NCBI RefSeq assembly: GCF_030540775.2 | Contig: NZ_CP141266.1 | Span: 1,165,001 to 1,229,000 of the forward strand | Direction: 5' to 3' | DNA from: Flavivirga abyssicola | GTDB lineage: Bacteria; Bacteroidota; Bacteroidia; Flavobacteriales; Flavobacteriaceae | DNA: 64,000 nucleotides | Shown here: positions 28,258 through 37,459 of the stretch, piece after piece | How the letters are laid out: every line of letters starts with the position of its first letter | Position numbering within the stretch: position 1 is the first letter of the stretch | Made by a program: the position numbers and the translations under genes | The notes under the pieces: generated by a model | Seen by the model: only the letters and a program-made list of their open reading frames with translations | Databases searched by the model: none | What the model was told of the DNA's origin: nothing

Positions 28258-29511
28258 ATGGCTTATTTATTTACTTCGGAAAGTGTTTCTGAAGGGCACC
28301 CAGACAAAGTAGCAGATCAAATTAGTGATGCTTTAATTGATAATTTTTTAGCTTTCGATACAGACTCTAAAGTAGCTTGTGAAACCTTAGTTACTACAGG
28401 GCAAGTGGTACTTGCTGGTGAGGTAAAATCTAAAACATACTTAGATGTACAAAAAATTGCAAGAGAAACTATAAACAAAATTGGTTATACCAAGGGAGAA
28501 TATATGTTTGATGGCAATTCTTGTGGAGTTGTTTCTGCTATTCATGAACAATCTGACGATATTAATAGAGGTGTTGATAGAGCAAGCAAAGAACAACAAG
28601 GAGCAGGTGACCAAGGTATGATGTTTGGTTATGCGACTAATGAGACTGAAAACTTTATGCCTTTGGCTTTAGATTTGTCGCATAGAATCCTCATTGAACT
28701 TGCCGAATTAAGAAGAGAAAATAAAGATATTACCTATTTACGCCCTGATTCTAAAAGTCAGGTAACTATTGAATATAGTGATGATAATATTCCGCAACGT
28801 ATTGATGCTATTGTAGTATCTACTCAACACGACGATTTTGATGAAGATGAGACCATGTTAGCCAAAATCAGAAAAGATATTGTTGATATTTTAATTCCAC
28901 GTGTCGTTGCTAAGTTGCCCGAACAAATTCAGGTTTTATTTAATAGCGATATTAAATACCATATAAATCCAACTGGAAAATTTGTTATTGGTGGGCCTCA
29001 TGGAGACACTGGATTAACAGGAAGAAAAATTATTGTAGACACCTATGGTGGAAAAGGTGCTCACGGTGGCGGTGCTTTTTCTGGAAAAGATCCTAGTAAA
29101 GTAGATAGAAGTGCTGCTTATGCAACGCGTCATATTGCAAAAAACTTAGTAGCTGCAGGTGTTGCTGATGAAGTTTTAGTACAGGTAAGTTATGCTATTG
29201 GTGTTGTTGAGCCTATGGGAATTTTTATTGACACGTATGGCACCTGTTCTTTTAACATGACCGATGGTGAAATTGCTGAAGAAGTTTCTAAAATCTTTGA
29301 TATGCGTCCATTTGCCATTGAAGAACGTTTAAAACTACGTTCTCCTATGTATAGTGAAACAGCTGCTTATGGGCACATGGGGCGTAACAATGAAACGGTC
29401 ACTAAAACATTTACGCAGCCTAATGGAGAAGCGACAACCCTAGATGTAGAATTATTCACTTGGGAAAAATTAGATTACGTTGATAAAGTAAAAGAAGTAT
29501 TTGGTTTATAA
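28258..29511 (+). CDS. metK: S-adenosylmethionine synthetase
   Basis: Makes S-adenosylmethionine from methionine and ATP, 417 aa (slightly long, usual for Bacteroidota). Signature segments: [21 protein letters not shown] (N-terminal, metal and ATP binding), [12 protein letters not shown] (about 117-128) and [19 protein letters not shown] (about 277-295). It is expressed from a TAnnTTTG promoter through a SAM-II-like leader, so its product probably represses it. A terminator follows 26 bp after the stop. Confidence 0.98.
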   Translation: MAYLFTSESVSEGHPDKVADQISDALIDNFLAFDTDSKVACETLVTTGQVVLAGEVKSKTYLDVQKIARETINKIGYTKGEYMFDGNSCGVVSAIHEQSDDINRGVDRASKEQQGAGDQGMMFGYATNETENFMPLALDLSHRILIELAELRRENKDITYLRPDSKSQVTIEYSDDNIPQRIDAIVVSTQHDDFDEDETMLAKIRKDIVDILIPRVVAKLPEQIQVLFNSDIKYHINPTGKFVIGGPHGDTGLTGRKIIVDTYGGKGAHGGGAFSGKDPSKVDRSAAYATRHIAKNLVAAGVADEVLVQVSYAIGVVEPMGIFIDTYGTCSFNMTDGEIAEEVSKIFDMRPFAIEERLKLRSPMYSETAAYGHMGRNNETVTKTFTQPNGEATTLDVELFTWEKLDYVDKVKEVFGL

Positions 29512-29537
29512 CCTTAATACTTTATATATTTTTATTG

Positions 29538-29564
29538 AGACCACTTGTTATGAGTGGTCTTTTT
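29538..29564 (+). terminator. Rho-independent terminator of metK
   Basis: AGACCACT / AGTGGTCT 8-bp stem followed by TTTTTAT. Confidence 0.88.
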
Positions 29565-29639
29565 ATTTTATGCCATTTGACTTTATAAAAAAATTCAACT
29601 AAATTCGTTTAACGTTGTGCATAAATCATTACAACGGAT

Positions 29640-29826
29640 TGATATACTTGATAATATAAGCAGAAGTATAAACAGAATACATTACCGAATGAAAGAAGGA
29701 ATAATCTAAGGACGCTTATGAAGCAATAATTAAAGAAATACAAACAGTGCTTACAGTTTCCTATGTTATAGCTGTTGGAATAGGAATGCTTTTCAATTAT
29801 CAAAAATACTCTGAATTTGAAATAAG
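29640..29826 (+). pseudogene. Possible relic of a small membrane-protein gene
   Basis: One plus-strand frame reads protein-like (DAYEAIIKEIQTVLTV, then SYVIAVGIGMLFNYQKYSEF, with a membrane-helix-like stretch), but upstream it is broken by in-frame TAA, TAA, TGA and TAA codons and no start is usable. It lies in the 320-bp gap between metK and the DUF1080 gene. I do not recognise the parent family. Confidence 0.3.
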
Positions 29827-29834
29827 GCTAGATC

Positions 29835-30701
29835 ATGCGACACTTAACAATGCTCTTTTTAATCATTATTACGTTTTACTCGTGTAAAAATGAACCAAAT
29901 TGGACACCTTTATTAGATAAAGAACTCTCGCAATGGGAAAACTATTTAAGTTTTCGTTATCCTAAAAATTATAAAGGAGAAACTCTTAAAGACGAAAATG
30001 GAAATCCCATACCACCTATCGGGTTGAATCAAAACCAACATCATGTATTTACGGTCATTGAAGAAAACAATGAGCCTGTTTTAAAAATTAGTGGTGAGAT
30101 ATATGGCTGCCTCTTTACAAAAAAAGAATATGCTAATTATCACCTTAGACTCAAAATGAAATGGGGCGAAAAAAAATGGCACCCTAGAAAAAACCTCCTT
30201 AAAGATTCGGGGATATTATACCATTCTATAGGACCTCATGGGGCTGAGTGGTGGAAATCATGGATGCTCTCTCAAGAATTTCAAATTATGGAAGGACATA
30301 TGGGGGATTTTTGGAGTCAGGCAAATTCTGCAATTGATATCCGCGCGTTCCCTCCAGAACACATAATGAACCCTGTTGCTGACGAAAGTCAGAGTTTTTT
30401 ACCCATGGGTAAAGGCGAAAATATTCCTGGTTATTGTATGCGAAGTGCTAATTTTGAAAAGCCACACGGAACATGGAATACGATAGAATTAATTTGTTTC
30501 GAAGAAAAAAGCATCCATATCGTTAATGGGGAAATAGTTATGATCCTTAAAAATTCCCGATATGTAGAAAATGATAAAAAAGTTCCTATGATTAAAGGGA
30601 AAATTCAAATACAAAGTGAAGCCACAGAAGTGTTTTATAAAAATGTAGAGATTAGAGATTTAGAATCGCTCCCGACAGAGTATGCAAAATATTATGATTA
30701 A
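29835..30701 (+). CDS. DUF1080 (3-keto-disaccharide hydrolase-like) lipoprotein
   Basis: A 288-aa exported lipoprotein. The signal peptide ends in lipobox TFYSC (Cys at about 17). The beta-jelly-roll DUF1080 pattern follows: WTPLLDKELSQWENYL, FTKKEYANYHLRLKMKWGE, DSGILYHSIGPHG, EFQIMEGHMGDFW, ending NVEIRDL. Some DUF1080 enzymes cleave 3-keto-glycosides, but the substrate here is unknown. It is convergent with, and abuts, the universal stress gene. Confidence 0.88.
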   Translation: MRHLTMLFLIIITFYSCKNEPNWTPLLDKELSQWENYLSFRYPKNYKGETLKDENGNPIPPIGLNQNQHHVFTVIEENNEPVLKISGEIYGCLFTKKEYANYHLRLKMKWGEKKWHPRKNLLKDSGILYHSIGPHGAEWWKSWMLSQEFQIMEGHMGDFWSQANSAIDIRAFPPEHIMNPVADESQSFLPMGKGENIPGYCMRSANFEKPHGTWNTIELICFEEKSIHIVNGEIVMILKNSRYVENDKKVPMIKGKIQIQSEATEVFYKNVEIRDLESLPTEYAKYYD

Positions 30702-31496
30702 TTATTTCAACCCTCTTAAAACTAAAACAGGTATTGAACTTGAGAAGTCTTTTTTCAAAATAACATTCTTTTCCCATTTTTTGGTAAAAAACCCTCTTTT
30801 GCGCCTAACAACACAAAGCATATCCGGGTTATAAGATTGTAAATGCTGTAATACCCCATGAAACGTAGTTGCGTTCTCTGTCTTGGTTATATTATCTACA
30901 GTATCTAATAATTTTTGTTCAACGCTAAAATCACCTTCATTATAATAAGGTGTTTTAACCAATAACATATTAACTGAAGCCTTAAAAGTATTTTTAACAC
31001 TTAACAAAGGGTCTAGGGCATCATTCTTTTTTATTATTGCAGATTTAATAGCTAATAAAACATTACTAAATGGCTTAAACTTGTAACCTTCAGGTACAAT
31101 TAATGCTGGTATTTGAGTTTGCTTTATAATTTTTCCAGAAGTTTTCCCCAAAAACACCTCTTCCCTTATAGAATTTGTTCTGGGTTCTACCAAAATTAAA
31201 TCAATATTAGCCGCTTTACTTGCCAATTCAAGTGTACTAATCAATTTACCCTTTAAGGTCTTTTTTACAACCTTGACATTTTTAGTGTCAATCTGAGAGA
31301 CTAAATCATTCAGAAAAGCTTTACTTTCCCTTTCAATTATAGGATCTATTTTAATCATAGTTCCTGCCTTAGTATAAACATTATACACTTGCACAATAAA
31401 AAGTTTTGCTCCAAAAGATTCTGCAAAATCTACAGCATATTGCAAATGACTTAAAGCGTTTTTGGATGACCCAACAGGAACTAAAATATTCTTCAT
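30702..31496 (-). CDS. Universal stress protein, tandem UspA-like
   Basis: A 264-aa cytosolic protein. The first UspA domain opens with NILVPVGSSKNALSHLQYAVDFAESFGAKLFIVQVY; a weaker second domain begins near 145 (FSNVLLAIKSAIIKKNDALDPLL). The nucleotide-binding G-2x-G-9x-GS pattern is degenerate (FLGKTSGKIIKQTQIPALIVPE), so ATP binding is uncertain. The promoter is 31540-31547 on the minus strand. The stop codon lies immediately next to that of the DUF1080 gene. Confidence 0.85.
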   Translation of the reverse strand: MKNILVPVGSSKNALSHLQYAVDFAESFGAKLFIVQVYNVYTKAGTMIKIDPIIERESKAFLNDLVSQIDTKNVKVVKKTLKGKLISTLELASKAANIDLILVEPRTNSIREEVFLGKTSGKIIKQTQIPALIVPEGYKFKPFSNVLLAIKSAIIKKNDALDPLLSVKNTFKASVNMLLVKTPYYNEGDFSVEQKLLDTVDNITKTENATTFHGVLQHLQSYNPDMLCVVRRKRGFFTKKWEKNVILKKDFSSSIPVLVLRGLK

Positions 31497-31539
31497 AATA
31501 AATATAGTTTACTGACTAAATTTTTGACGATATTTATGC

Positions 31540-31547
31540 AAAAGTAA
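31540..31547 (-). promoter_or_regulatory. Candidate -7 promoter element for the universal stress gene
   Basis: The minus strand reads TACTTTTG, an exact TAnnTTTG match, 43 bp upstream of the start codon. Confidence 0.5.
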
Positions 31548-31556
31548 AACATTTAA

Positions 31557-32060
31557 ATGATTCGTAAAGGAACCCTTTCTGATATTAATACTATTATAGA
31601 AATCACTAAGTCTTGTGCAGCATATATGATAAAGAAAAACATCTATCAATGGAATGAACATTATCCTAATAAACAAGCCTTTATAAAAGATATTGATCGT
31701 AACGAATTATACGTTTTGGAAATTGAAAATCTCATCATAGGATGTGTAACCATTTCTACATTTATGGACAAAGAATACATTCCAATTTCATGGCTAACAG
31801 AAAACGCAAACAACATTTACATACACAGGCTAGCCATTCATCCAACACATCAAGGAAAAGGATATGCGCAAGAACTTATGACTTTTGCTGAAACATTTGC
31901 TAAAAAAAGTGGCTGTGTTTCTGTAAGATTAGACACCTTTTCTCAAAACCAAAGCAATCAAAAGTTTTATGAATATCGCGGCTATAAGCGCTTAGGAGAT
32001 ATTTATTTCCCAAAGCAAAGTAAACACCCTTTTTATTGTTATGAATTAATAATACCATGA
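31557..32060 (+). CDS. GNAT-family N-acetyltransferase
   Basis: A 167-aa acetyl-CoA-dependent acyltransferase. The acetyl-CoA motif A is IHRLAIHPTHQGKGYAQELM (about 90-109), followed by SVRLDTFSQNQSNQKFYEYRGYKR (motif B, about 121-144). The substrate is unknown. The stop overlaps the MATE start (ATGA), so the two are translationally coupled. Confidence 0.9.
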   Translation: MIRKGTLSDINTIIEITKSCAAYMIKKNIYQWNEHYPNKQAFIKDIDRNELYVLEIENLIIGCVTISTFMDKEYIPISWLTENANNIYIHRLAIHPTHQGKGYAQELMTFAETFAKKSGCVSVRLDTFSQNQSNQKFYEYRGYKRLGDIYFPKQSKHPFYCYELIIP

Positions 32061-33391
32061 GTAGCGACATTAGCATAAAACATATAAATAAATTAGCAAT
32101 ACCAGCATTAATTTCTGGGATATCCGAACCTATCTTATCATTAACTGACGCTGCTATTGTTGGAAACATAAATTTAAACGCCACCGAATCTTTAGCTGCT
32201 GTGGGTATTGTTACTACATTTTTATCTATGCTAATATGGGTATTGGGGCAAACACGAAGTGCTATATCATCTATCGTATCGCAATATGTTGGAGCCAATC
32301 AACTCGAGAAAGTAAAAAACCTACCAGCGCAGGCTATTTTCATTATTACATCTTTAAGTATTTTAATTATAATGGGCACCTATCCTTTCGCTCAAAACAT
32401 TTTTAAATTATATAATGCCTCCGATCTCATTTTAGACTATAGTGTCGATTATTATAAAATTCGAGTTTTTGGGTTTCCATTTACACTATTTACTATCGCT
32501 GTTTTTGGTGCTTTTCGAGGTTTGCAAAACACTTATTATCCTATGATAATTGCTATTATTGGCGCTTTATTAAATATTATTCTCGACTTTATTCTTGTCT
32601 TTGGTATAAAAGGTTACATCCCCGCTATGCATATAAAAGGAGCAGCCTATGCCAGCGTAATTGCACAACTAATAATGGCAGCTTTTTCAGCCTATTATCT
32701 GCTAAAAAAAACACCAATCCCTTTAAAAATAAGTTTTCCTTTTAACAAAGAAATCAATAGGTTTATAATAATGATTCTTAACCTATTTGTTAGAACGTTG
32801 GCTCTTAATGTTACACTATATTTTGCAACTCGCTTTGCTACAGGTTACGGTGCTGCATATATTGCAACGTATACTATTGCTATAAACTTATGGTTTTTTG
32901 CAGCCTTTTTTATTGATGGCTATGCAAGTGCTGGCAATATTTTATCAGGAAAATTATTTGGTGGCAAGGAGTACCGTTTACTCCTTAAATTAAGTAATAG
33001 ATTAATTAAGTATGCCATAGTTATTGGAATTGTATTAGCATTAATCGGTGCTATTTTCTATTATCCAATAGGTCGCCTTTTTTCTGAAGACCCAGATGTA
33101 TTAGCCCTTTTCTATGATTCTTTCTGGATCATACTTGTTATGCAACCTCTATGTTCCTTAGCATTTATTTTCGATGGCATATTTAAAGGCTTGGGCAAAA
33201 TGAAATCGTTAAGAAATGTATTGTTATTTTCAACGTTTATTGTCTTTGTGCCAATTCTTTTTTGGTTAGACAGCCTAAACTATAAACTACACGGTATATT
33301 TATTGCACTTACTTTTTGGATTCTTGCCAGAGGTATTCCTTTAATTGTAAAATTTAGAAAAATATTTATTCCGCTCTCTCAAAACCATTAA
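32057..33391 (+). CDS. MATE-family efflux transporter
   Basis: A 444-aa inner-membrane cation antiporter with 12 hydrophobic segments. It has the NorM/DinF-type start LAIPALISGISEPILSLTDAAIVGN and the mid-protein GAFRGLQNTYYPMIIAIIGALLNIILDF. It probably exports drugs or metabolites. It starts 4 bp inside the GNAT gene. The promoter of the following small-ORF/queD unit overlaps its stop codon. Confidence 0.92.
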   Translation: MSSDISIKHINKLAIPALISGISEPILSLTDAAIVGNINLNATESLAAVGIVTTFLSMLIWVLGQTRSAISSIVSQYVGANQLEKVKNLPAQAIFIITSLSILIIMGTYPFAQNIFKLYNASDLILDYSVDYYKIRVFGFPFTLFTIAVFGAFRGLQNTYYPMIIAIIGALLNIILDFILVFGIKGYIPAMHIKGAAYASVIAQLIMAAFSAYYLLKKTPIPLKISFPFNKEINRFIIMILNLFVRTLALNVTLYFATRFATGYGAAYIATYTIAINLWFFAAFFIDGYASAGNILSGKLFGGKEYRLLLKLSNRLIKYAIVIGIVLALIGAIFYYPIGRLFSEDPDVLALFYDSFWIILVMQPLCSLAFIFDGIFKGLGKMKSLRNVLLFSTFIVFVPILFWLDSLNYKLHGIFIALTFWILARGIPLIVKFRKIFIPLSQNH

Positions 33392-33396
33392 CTTTG
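33389..33396 (+). promoter_or_regulatory. Candidate -7 promoter element for the small-ORF/queD unit
   Basis: TAACTTTG, an exact TAnnTTTG match overlapping the MATE stop codon, 26 bp before the small ORF at 33422. Confidence 0.5.
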
Positions 33397-33421
33397 CCGT
33401 ACAGTCAGTATAAAAATAAAT

Positions 33422-33592
33422 ATGCTATTACTAACCCGCTTTCTTCAACAAGTTAATATAGAAGAAAAAATACAAAACGCTCCCGATAAAGGTTACGAAA
33501 TAGGCGTTTTTATTGGTTCAATGTTACCGTTTGTTGTTCTCGTTTTTATTGCATATTCAATTTATAGATATAACAAAAAGAAGAATCAATAA
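33422..33592 (+). CDS. Small single-span membrane protein (56 aa)
   Basis: ATG to TAA, 56 aa, beginning MLLLTRFLQQVNIEEKIQNA. It has one membrane span (GVFIGSMLPFVVLVFIAYSI) and a basic tail (YRYNKKKNQ), so the C-terminus is probably cytosolic. It directly follows a promoter match and sits 9 bp before another small membrane ORF and then queD. The family is not recognised. Confidence 0.6.
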   Translation: MLLLTRFLQQVNIEEKIQNAPDKGYEIGVFIGSMLPFVVLVFIAYSIYRYNKKKNQ

Positions 33593-33601
33593 AGAATCAT
33601 T

Positions 33602-33700
33602 ATGGATATCATGTCATTTATAAGTGGAAACGGATTATTTCTACTTTTAGCCTTAGTTTTAATAATTGTTTATATTGTAAATAGAAGAAAAAGAAGATAA
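33602..33700 (+). CDS. Small single-span membrane protein (32 aa)
   Basis: ATG to TAA, 32 aa: a short polar start (MDIMSFISGNG), then one hydrophobic span (LFLLLALVLIIVYIV), ending NRRKRR. Its stop overlaps the queD start (TAATG), which supports real translation and coupling. Function is unknown. Confidence 0.55.
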   Translation: MDIMSFISGNGLFLLLALVLIIVYIVNRRKRR

Positions 33701-34155
33701 TGAGTCACAATATTCGCATCACAAAACAATTTTCTTTCGAGACCGGTCATGCCCTTTACGGATACGATGGTAAGTGTAAAAACGTACATGGTCATAGCTA
33801 TAAACTATCGGTAACAGTGATAGGGCAGCCCATTACAGACAATACCAATGTAAAGTTTGGAATGGTTATCGATTTTGGAGATTTAAAAAAAATCGTAAAA
33901 GAAGAAATCGTTAATGTATTCGATCATGCTACCGTATTTAATAAAAATACACCTCATGTAGAACTTGCTAAAGAGCTGGAAGACAGAGGACACAATGTAC
34001 TTTTAGTAGATTACCAGCCCACTAGTGAGATGATGGTTATCGATTTTTCGAAAAAAATAAAAAAACGTTTACCAAAACATATTTTGCTACACTCATTAAA
34101 ACTTCAGGAAACCGATACTTCTTTTGCAGAGTGGTATGCTTTTGATAATAACTAG
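33700..34155 (+). CDS. queD: 6-carboxytetrahydropterin synthase / PTPS-family protein
   Basis: A 151-aa T-fold enzyme that converts 7,8-dihydroneopterin triphosphate in queuosine (QueD) or pterin synthesis. Zinc-ligand and catalytic pattern: FSFETGHAL (His), GKCKNVHGHSYKL (Cys and the HGH pair, about 25-37), VIDFGDLKK, FDHATVFN and LQETDTSFAEWY. QueD is favoured because a queuosine-precursor transporter is also present, but a PTPS role is not excluded. It overlaps the 32-aa ORF. Confidence 0.88.
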   Translation: MSHNIRITKQFSFETGHALYGYDGKCKNVHGHSYKLSVTVIGQPITDNTNVKFGMVIDFGDLKKIVKEEIVNVFDHATVFNKNTPHVELAKELEDRGHNVLLVDYQPTSEMMVIDFSKKIKKRLPKHILLHSLKLQETDTSFAEWYAFDNN

Positions 34156-34554
34156 AGAATTCCTTTCTAGTTTTCAGTTGGGGTGCTCAGTTAACAGTGT
34201 TCGGTGTTCAGTTAGCAGTTTTTAGCAATCTACTAAATTAAAGAACAATGAGAATGAGGTTAAAATAAAGCCTAGCAAAAGTAAAAGTCCCAAATTCCGA
34301 TAAATCGGAAAAGTCAAAATCCAGAAATAATGAGTGAAGGAATGAAGATGTGAAGCAAAGCTTCATGCACGCAATTCCGAAAACGAATGGTGCTTTAGCA
34401 ATTTCCTATTTCTGACCTGATTTTTTGCTTGGTTTATCCTGAGCGGAGTCGAAGGGTTTTGTATCAAGACAAAATGAACAGAAATAATGAAAATATTAAT
34501 ACTGAAGTTTATCAAAGAAGCAATCAAAAAGCAGGAATTAGTTATATTTACGCC
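34156..34554. repeat. Intergenic mosaic of flavobacterial repeats
   Basis: A 399-bp gap without a convincing gene. It holds tandem CAGTTNNCAGTGTTC-type units (34171-34223), a perfect hairpin TTCCGAT/ATCGGAA (34295-34310), a GAAGC/GCTTC hairpin near 34355, and the TCCTGAGCGGAGTCGAAGGG repeat (34437-34456). The last repeat, read through, would add a spurious 'PERSRR' N-terminus to the next protein. Confidence 0.75.
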
Positions 34555-35313
34555 ATGCAAATTCAAATTCCTAAAGGAAAAAAAATATACTTTGCCTCCG
34601 ATAATCATTTAGGGGCACCAACCAGAGAAGCATCACTTCCTCGCGAAAAAAAATTCATAGCCTGGTTAGATGAAGTAAAACAAGATGCCGCAGCCATATT
34701 CCTTTTAGGTGATTTGTTCGACTTTTGGATGGATTATAAAAAGGTAGTTCCAAAAGGCTTTACCAGGACACTTGGTAAATTAGCCGAAATCTCAGATTCA
34801 GGGATACCAATCTATTATTTTGTTGGAAATCATGATTTATGGATGAATGGCTATTTTGAAGAAGAACTTAACATCCCTGTTTACCACAAACCAAAAGAAT
34901 TTACATTTAACAATAAAACATTTTTTATTGGTCATGGTGATGGTCTAGGCCCTGGAGACAAAGGCTATAAACGCATGAAAAAGGTATTTACAAATTCATT
35001 TTGTAAATGGTTATTCAGATGGTTACACCCAGACTTAGGCGTAAAAATGGCACAATATTTATCGGTTAAAAACAAACTTATTTCTGGCGATGAAGATGCT
35101 AAATTTTTAGGCGAAGACAACGAATGGTTAGTACAATACTGCAAACGCAAACTCGAAGATAAACACCGTGATTATTTTGTATTCGGACACCGTCATTTAC
35201 CATTAAATATAGACCTTAAAGACAACTCAAAATACATCAACCTTGGCGATTGGATTAAATACTATACTTATGGTGTTTTTGATGGAGAAAATTTTGAGCT
35301 CAAGGAGTATTAA
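34555..35313 (+). CDS. UDP-2,3-diacylglucosamine diphosphatase-like metallophosphoesterase
   Basis: A 252-aa calcineurin-like phosphoesterase of the LpxH type (lipid A precursor UDP-diacylglucosamine hydrolysis). The start is set at 34555 (MQIQIPKGKK); the longer frame from 34429 translates a dispersed repeat. Metal-binding motifs in order: SDNHLG, GDLFDFW, GNHDLW, GHGDGLG and GHRH. The surface phosphatase YbbF/LpxH pattern GDWIKYYTYGVFDG is at the C-terminus. Cytosolic or membrane-peripheral. Confidence 0.87.
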   Translation: MQIQIPKGKKIYFASDNHLGAPTREASLPREKKFIAWLDEVKQDAAAIFLLGDLFDFWMDYKKVVPKGFTRTLGKLAEISDSGIPIYYFVGNHDLWMNGYFEEELNIPVYHKPKEFTFNNKTFFIGHGDGLGPGDKGYKRMKKVFTNSFCKWLFRWLHPDLGVKMAQYLSVKNKLISGDEDAKFLGEDNEWLVQYCKRKLEDKHRDYFVFGHRHLPLNIDLKDNSKYINLGDWIKYYTYGVFDGENFELKEY

Positions 35314-35357
35314 TTTTTATTCCCATACAGCTTCAATCTATAAATTGAATACACACT

Positions 35358-36173
35358 ATGACACCCTTTAAAAAAGTAGAAAAAAGATTTACTCCATTAA
35401 TAATAGTTGGATTCTTAATTTCATTTCATTTAAAAACTTATTCTCAAGAGAAACAAAATAACATAGAGGAATTAGCTAATAAGGAATTAAATATTACAAA
35501 AAGTGAGGTAAAAAAACAGCCTTTATATTTAATAAATAACAGAGAAATCTCTAAAGACCTAATCACAATGTTAGATTCTATGGCTATCAAATCTATAGAA
35601 ATTTTAAAACCAGAAAAAGCTATAAAAAAATATGGAAGAAAAGGTAAAAACGGCGTTGTTGAAGTTTCTATAAAACAGCAAGGGAAGTTTTCTGAAAAAC
35701 GCCCGGCAGTGCAAGTAAAACGGACTACTCTTAGATCTTTTTTAATAGATACAAAAAACAAGCATAATACTAGAACAAATGTAAATAAGTCTCTTATTAT
35801 AATTAACGGAAAAGAACGTAACAAAAAAGTACTAGACTCTATAATGTTGGCAGATGCAACTTCAATATCTTTTATGACGGGCAAAGAAAAAGAAGCTGAA
35901 AAATATGGTAAGAAAGCTAAAAATGGTATTATATTAATTAAAACAAGAAATAGAAAAAAGGCTCCTGATGCTGCATTTATTAAGCTTATAACTAAATATA
36001 ATACTCATCTTTTTGTGATTGACGGTAAGATTTCTTCTGAAGAAGAGGTTAAACGTTTAAATCCAAATAATATTAAAGCTATAGATATTCTTAAAGGATC
36101 TGCAGCTATTGCAATTTATGGTAATAGAGGTAAAAACGGTGCCATTTTATTTACATTAAAAAACTCTAATTAA
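35358..36173 (+). CDS. Exported protein with three TonB-plug-like modules
   Basis: A 271-aa protein with an N-terminal export-like segment (FTPLIIVGFLISFHLKTYSQ). The rest is three tandem modules, each ending in the plug-type signature: EILKPEKAIKKYGRKGKNGVV (about 75-95), then MTGKEKEAEKYGKKAKNGII, then IDILKGSAAIAIYGNRGKNG at the C-terminus. The last matches the TonB-dependent receptor plug core, but no beta-barrel follows. Bacteroidota carry such free plug modules fused to or near M56/BlaR1-type peptidases; no partner is adjacent here. Role unknown. Confidence 0.7.
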   Translation: MTPFKKVEKRFTPLIIVGFLISFHLKTYSQEKQNNIEELANKELNITKSEVKKQPLYLINNREISKDLITMLDSMAIKSIEILKPEKAIKKYGRKGKNGVVEVSIKQQGKFSEKRPAVQVKRTTLRSFLIDTKNKHNTRTNVNKSLIIINGKERNKKVLDSIMLADATSISFMTGKEKEAEKYGKKAKNGIILIKTRNRKKAPDAAFIKLITKYNTHLFVIDGKISSEEEVKRLNPNNIKAIDILKGSAAIAIYGNRGKNGAILFTLKNSN

Positions 36174-36184
36174 AAGTAAGTATA

Positions 36185-37453
36185 TCAATCTTCATTCTCA
36201 TGTGCCTCAATATCTTTCGTTAAGTCTAACTTTCTAAATGATGGTGATACCAAGCCAGTTGTTATAACGGTTATTAATGTCATCGTACCTCCAAAAACGA
36301 CAGCTGTAACAGCTCCCATATACTTGGCTGTTATACCACTTTCAAAAGCACCCAATTCGTTAGAAGACCCAACAAACATTGAGTTTACAGAAGACACACG
36401 TCCACGCATATTATCAGGTGTTTTAATTTGTAAAATAGTTTGTCTAATCACCATAGAAACACCATCTGTCATACCGCTAAAGAACAACGCCAGTAGTGAA
36501 ACCCAAAAAATAGACGATAAACCAAACACAATAATACAAACGCCAAAACCAAAAATAGCTGCTAGTAATTTCATACCAGCATTTTTACTTATTGGTATAT
36601 ATGCTGTGATTAACATCGTTATAAAAGCACCTACTGCAGGAGCTGCACGTAACACACCAAACCCTTCACTACCTACTTTTAAAATATCCTGAGCAAAAAC
36701 GGGTAATAAGGCAATAGCTCCTCCAAATAAAACAGCTACCATATCTAAAGTCATAGCCCCTAAAATCGCTTTTGTTTTAAATACAAACCGCACGCCTTCT
36801 TTAAGGCTTTGTATAACAGGCTCTCCAATTTTGGGGTTTAAAACGGGTTTCTTTTTTATCTGTAATAAAATAATTAAAGACAGTAAGACCAACCCGAAAA
36901 TAATACAAAGCGACCAATGTACACCTATCCATCCAATGGAAAGCCCTCCGAATGCAGGTCCCAAAACGCCTGCCATTTGCCAAGTAGAACTGTTCCAGGT
37001 AGCAGCATTAGGGTATATTTTTTTAGGAACGATTAAAGCAACCAAAGAAAAAATGGTCGGTCCGAAAAAGGAGCGTAAAAAACCTCCAAAAAACACCAAA
37101 CCATAAATAGAATAAAGTATTGCTTTTGTTGTCCAATCTCCTACAATCTCATCCCAGGTCAATAAAAATAGCCCTAAACTGATTAATGAAAACGCAGAGA
37201 TACAAGTGGCTAATAAATTTCGTTTTTCTTTCTGGTCTACAATATGCCCCGCGAATAAGGCCATGGTAAACGCCGGAATTATTTCCATAAGCCCTATAAT
37301 TCCCAAAGAAAGTGGGTCTTTAGTTATGCTATAAACCTGCCACTCAATAACAATAAATTGCATAGACCAGCCAAATACTAATACAAAACGAACCAATAAA
37401 AAAATATTGAATTCTTTAATTCGTAAGGCAGCATACGGGTCTTTTTTCGCCAT
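36185..37453 (-). CDS. MFS transporter (MFS_3-like)
   Basis: A 422-aa inner-membrane transporter with about 12 spans. It opens FNIFLLVRFVLVFGWSMQFIVIEWQVYSITKDPLSLG and has the loop motif GHIVDQKEKRNLL, both typical of the EntS/MFS_3 branch. The substrate is unknown; exporters of siderophores and drugs are relatives. It follows the Fic gene by 6 bp on the same strand, so the two form a probable operon. Confidence 0.9.
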   Translation of the reverse strand: MAKKDPYAALRIKEFNIFLLVRFVLVFGWSMQFIVIEWQVYSITKDPLSLGIIGLMEIIPAFTMALFAGHIVDQKEKRNLLATCISAFSLISLGLFLLTWDEIVGDWTTKAILYSIYGLVFFGGFLRSFFGPTIFSLVALIVPKKIYPNAATWNSSTWQMAGVLGPAFGGLSIGWIGVHWSLCIIFGLVLLSLIILLQIKKKPVLNPKIGEPVIQSLKEGVRFVFKTKAILGAMTLDMVAVLFGGAIALLPVFAQDILKVGSEGFGVLRAAPAVGAFITMLITAYIPISKNAGMKLLAAIFGFGVCIIVFGLSSIFWVSLLALFFSGMTDGVSMVIRQTILQIKTPDNMRGRVSSVNSMFVGSSNELGAFESGITAKYMGAVTAVVFGGTMTLITVITTGLVSPSFRKLDLTKDIEAHENED

Positions 37454-37459
37454 ATTTAA

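Noticed and set aside
29609-29803. Minus-strand 64-aa ORF between metK and the DUF1080 gene
   Set aside because: Low-complexity aromatic/Cys composition with no neighbours or motif; the plus strand shows a better protein-like relic.
34429-34554. N-terminal extension MVYPERSRRV of the LpxH-like protein
   Set aside because: It is translation of the dispersed repeat TCCTGAGCGGAGTCGAAGGG; the real start with the family N-terminus is 34555.
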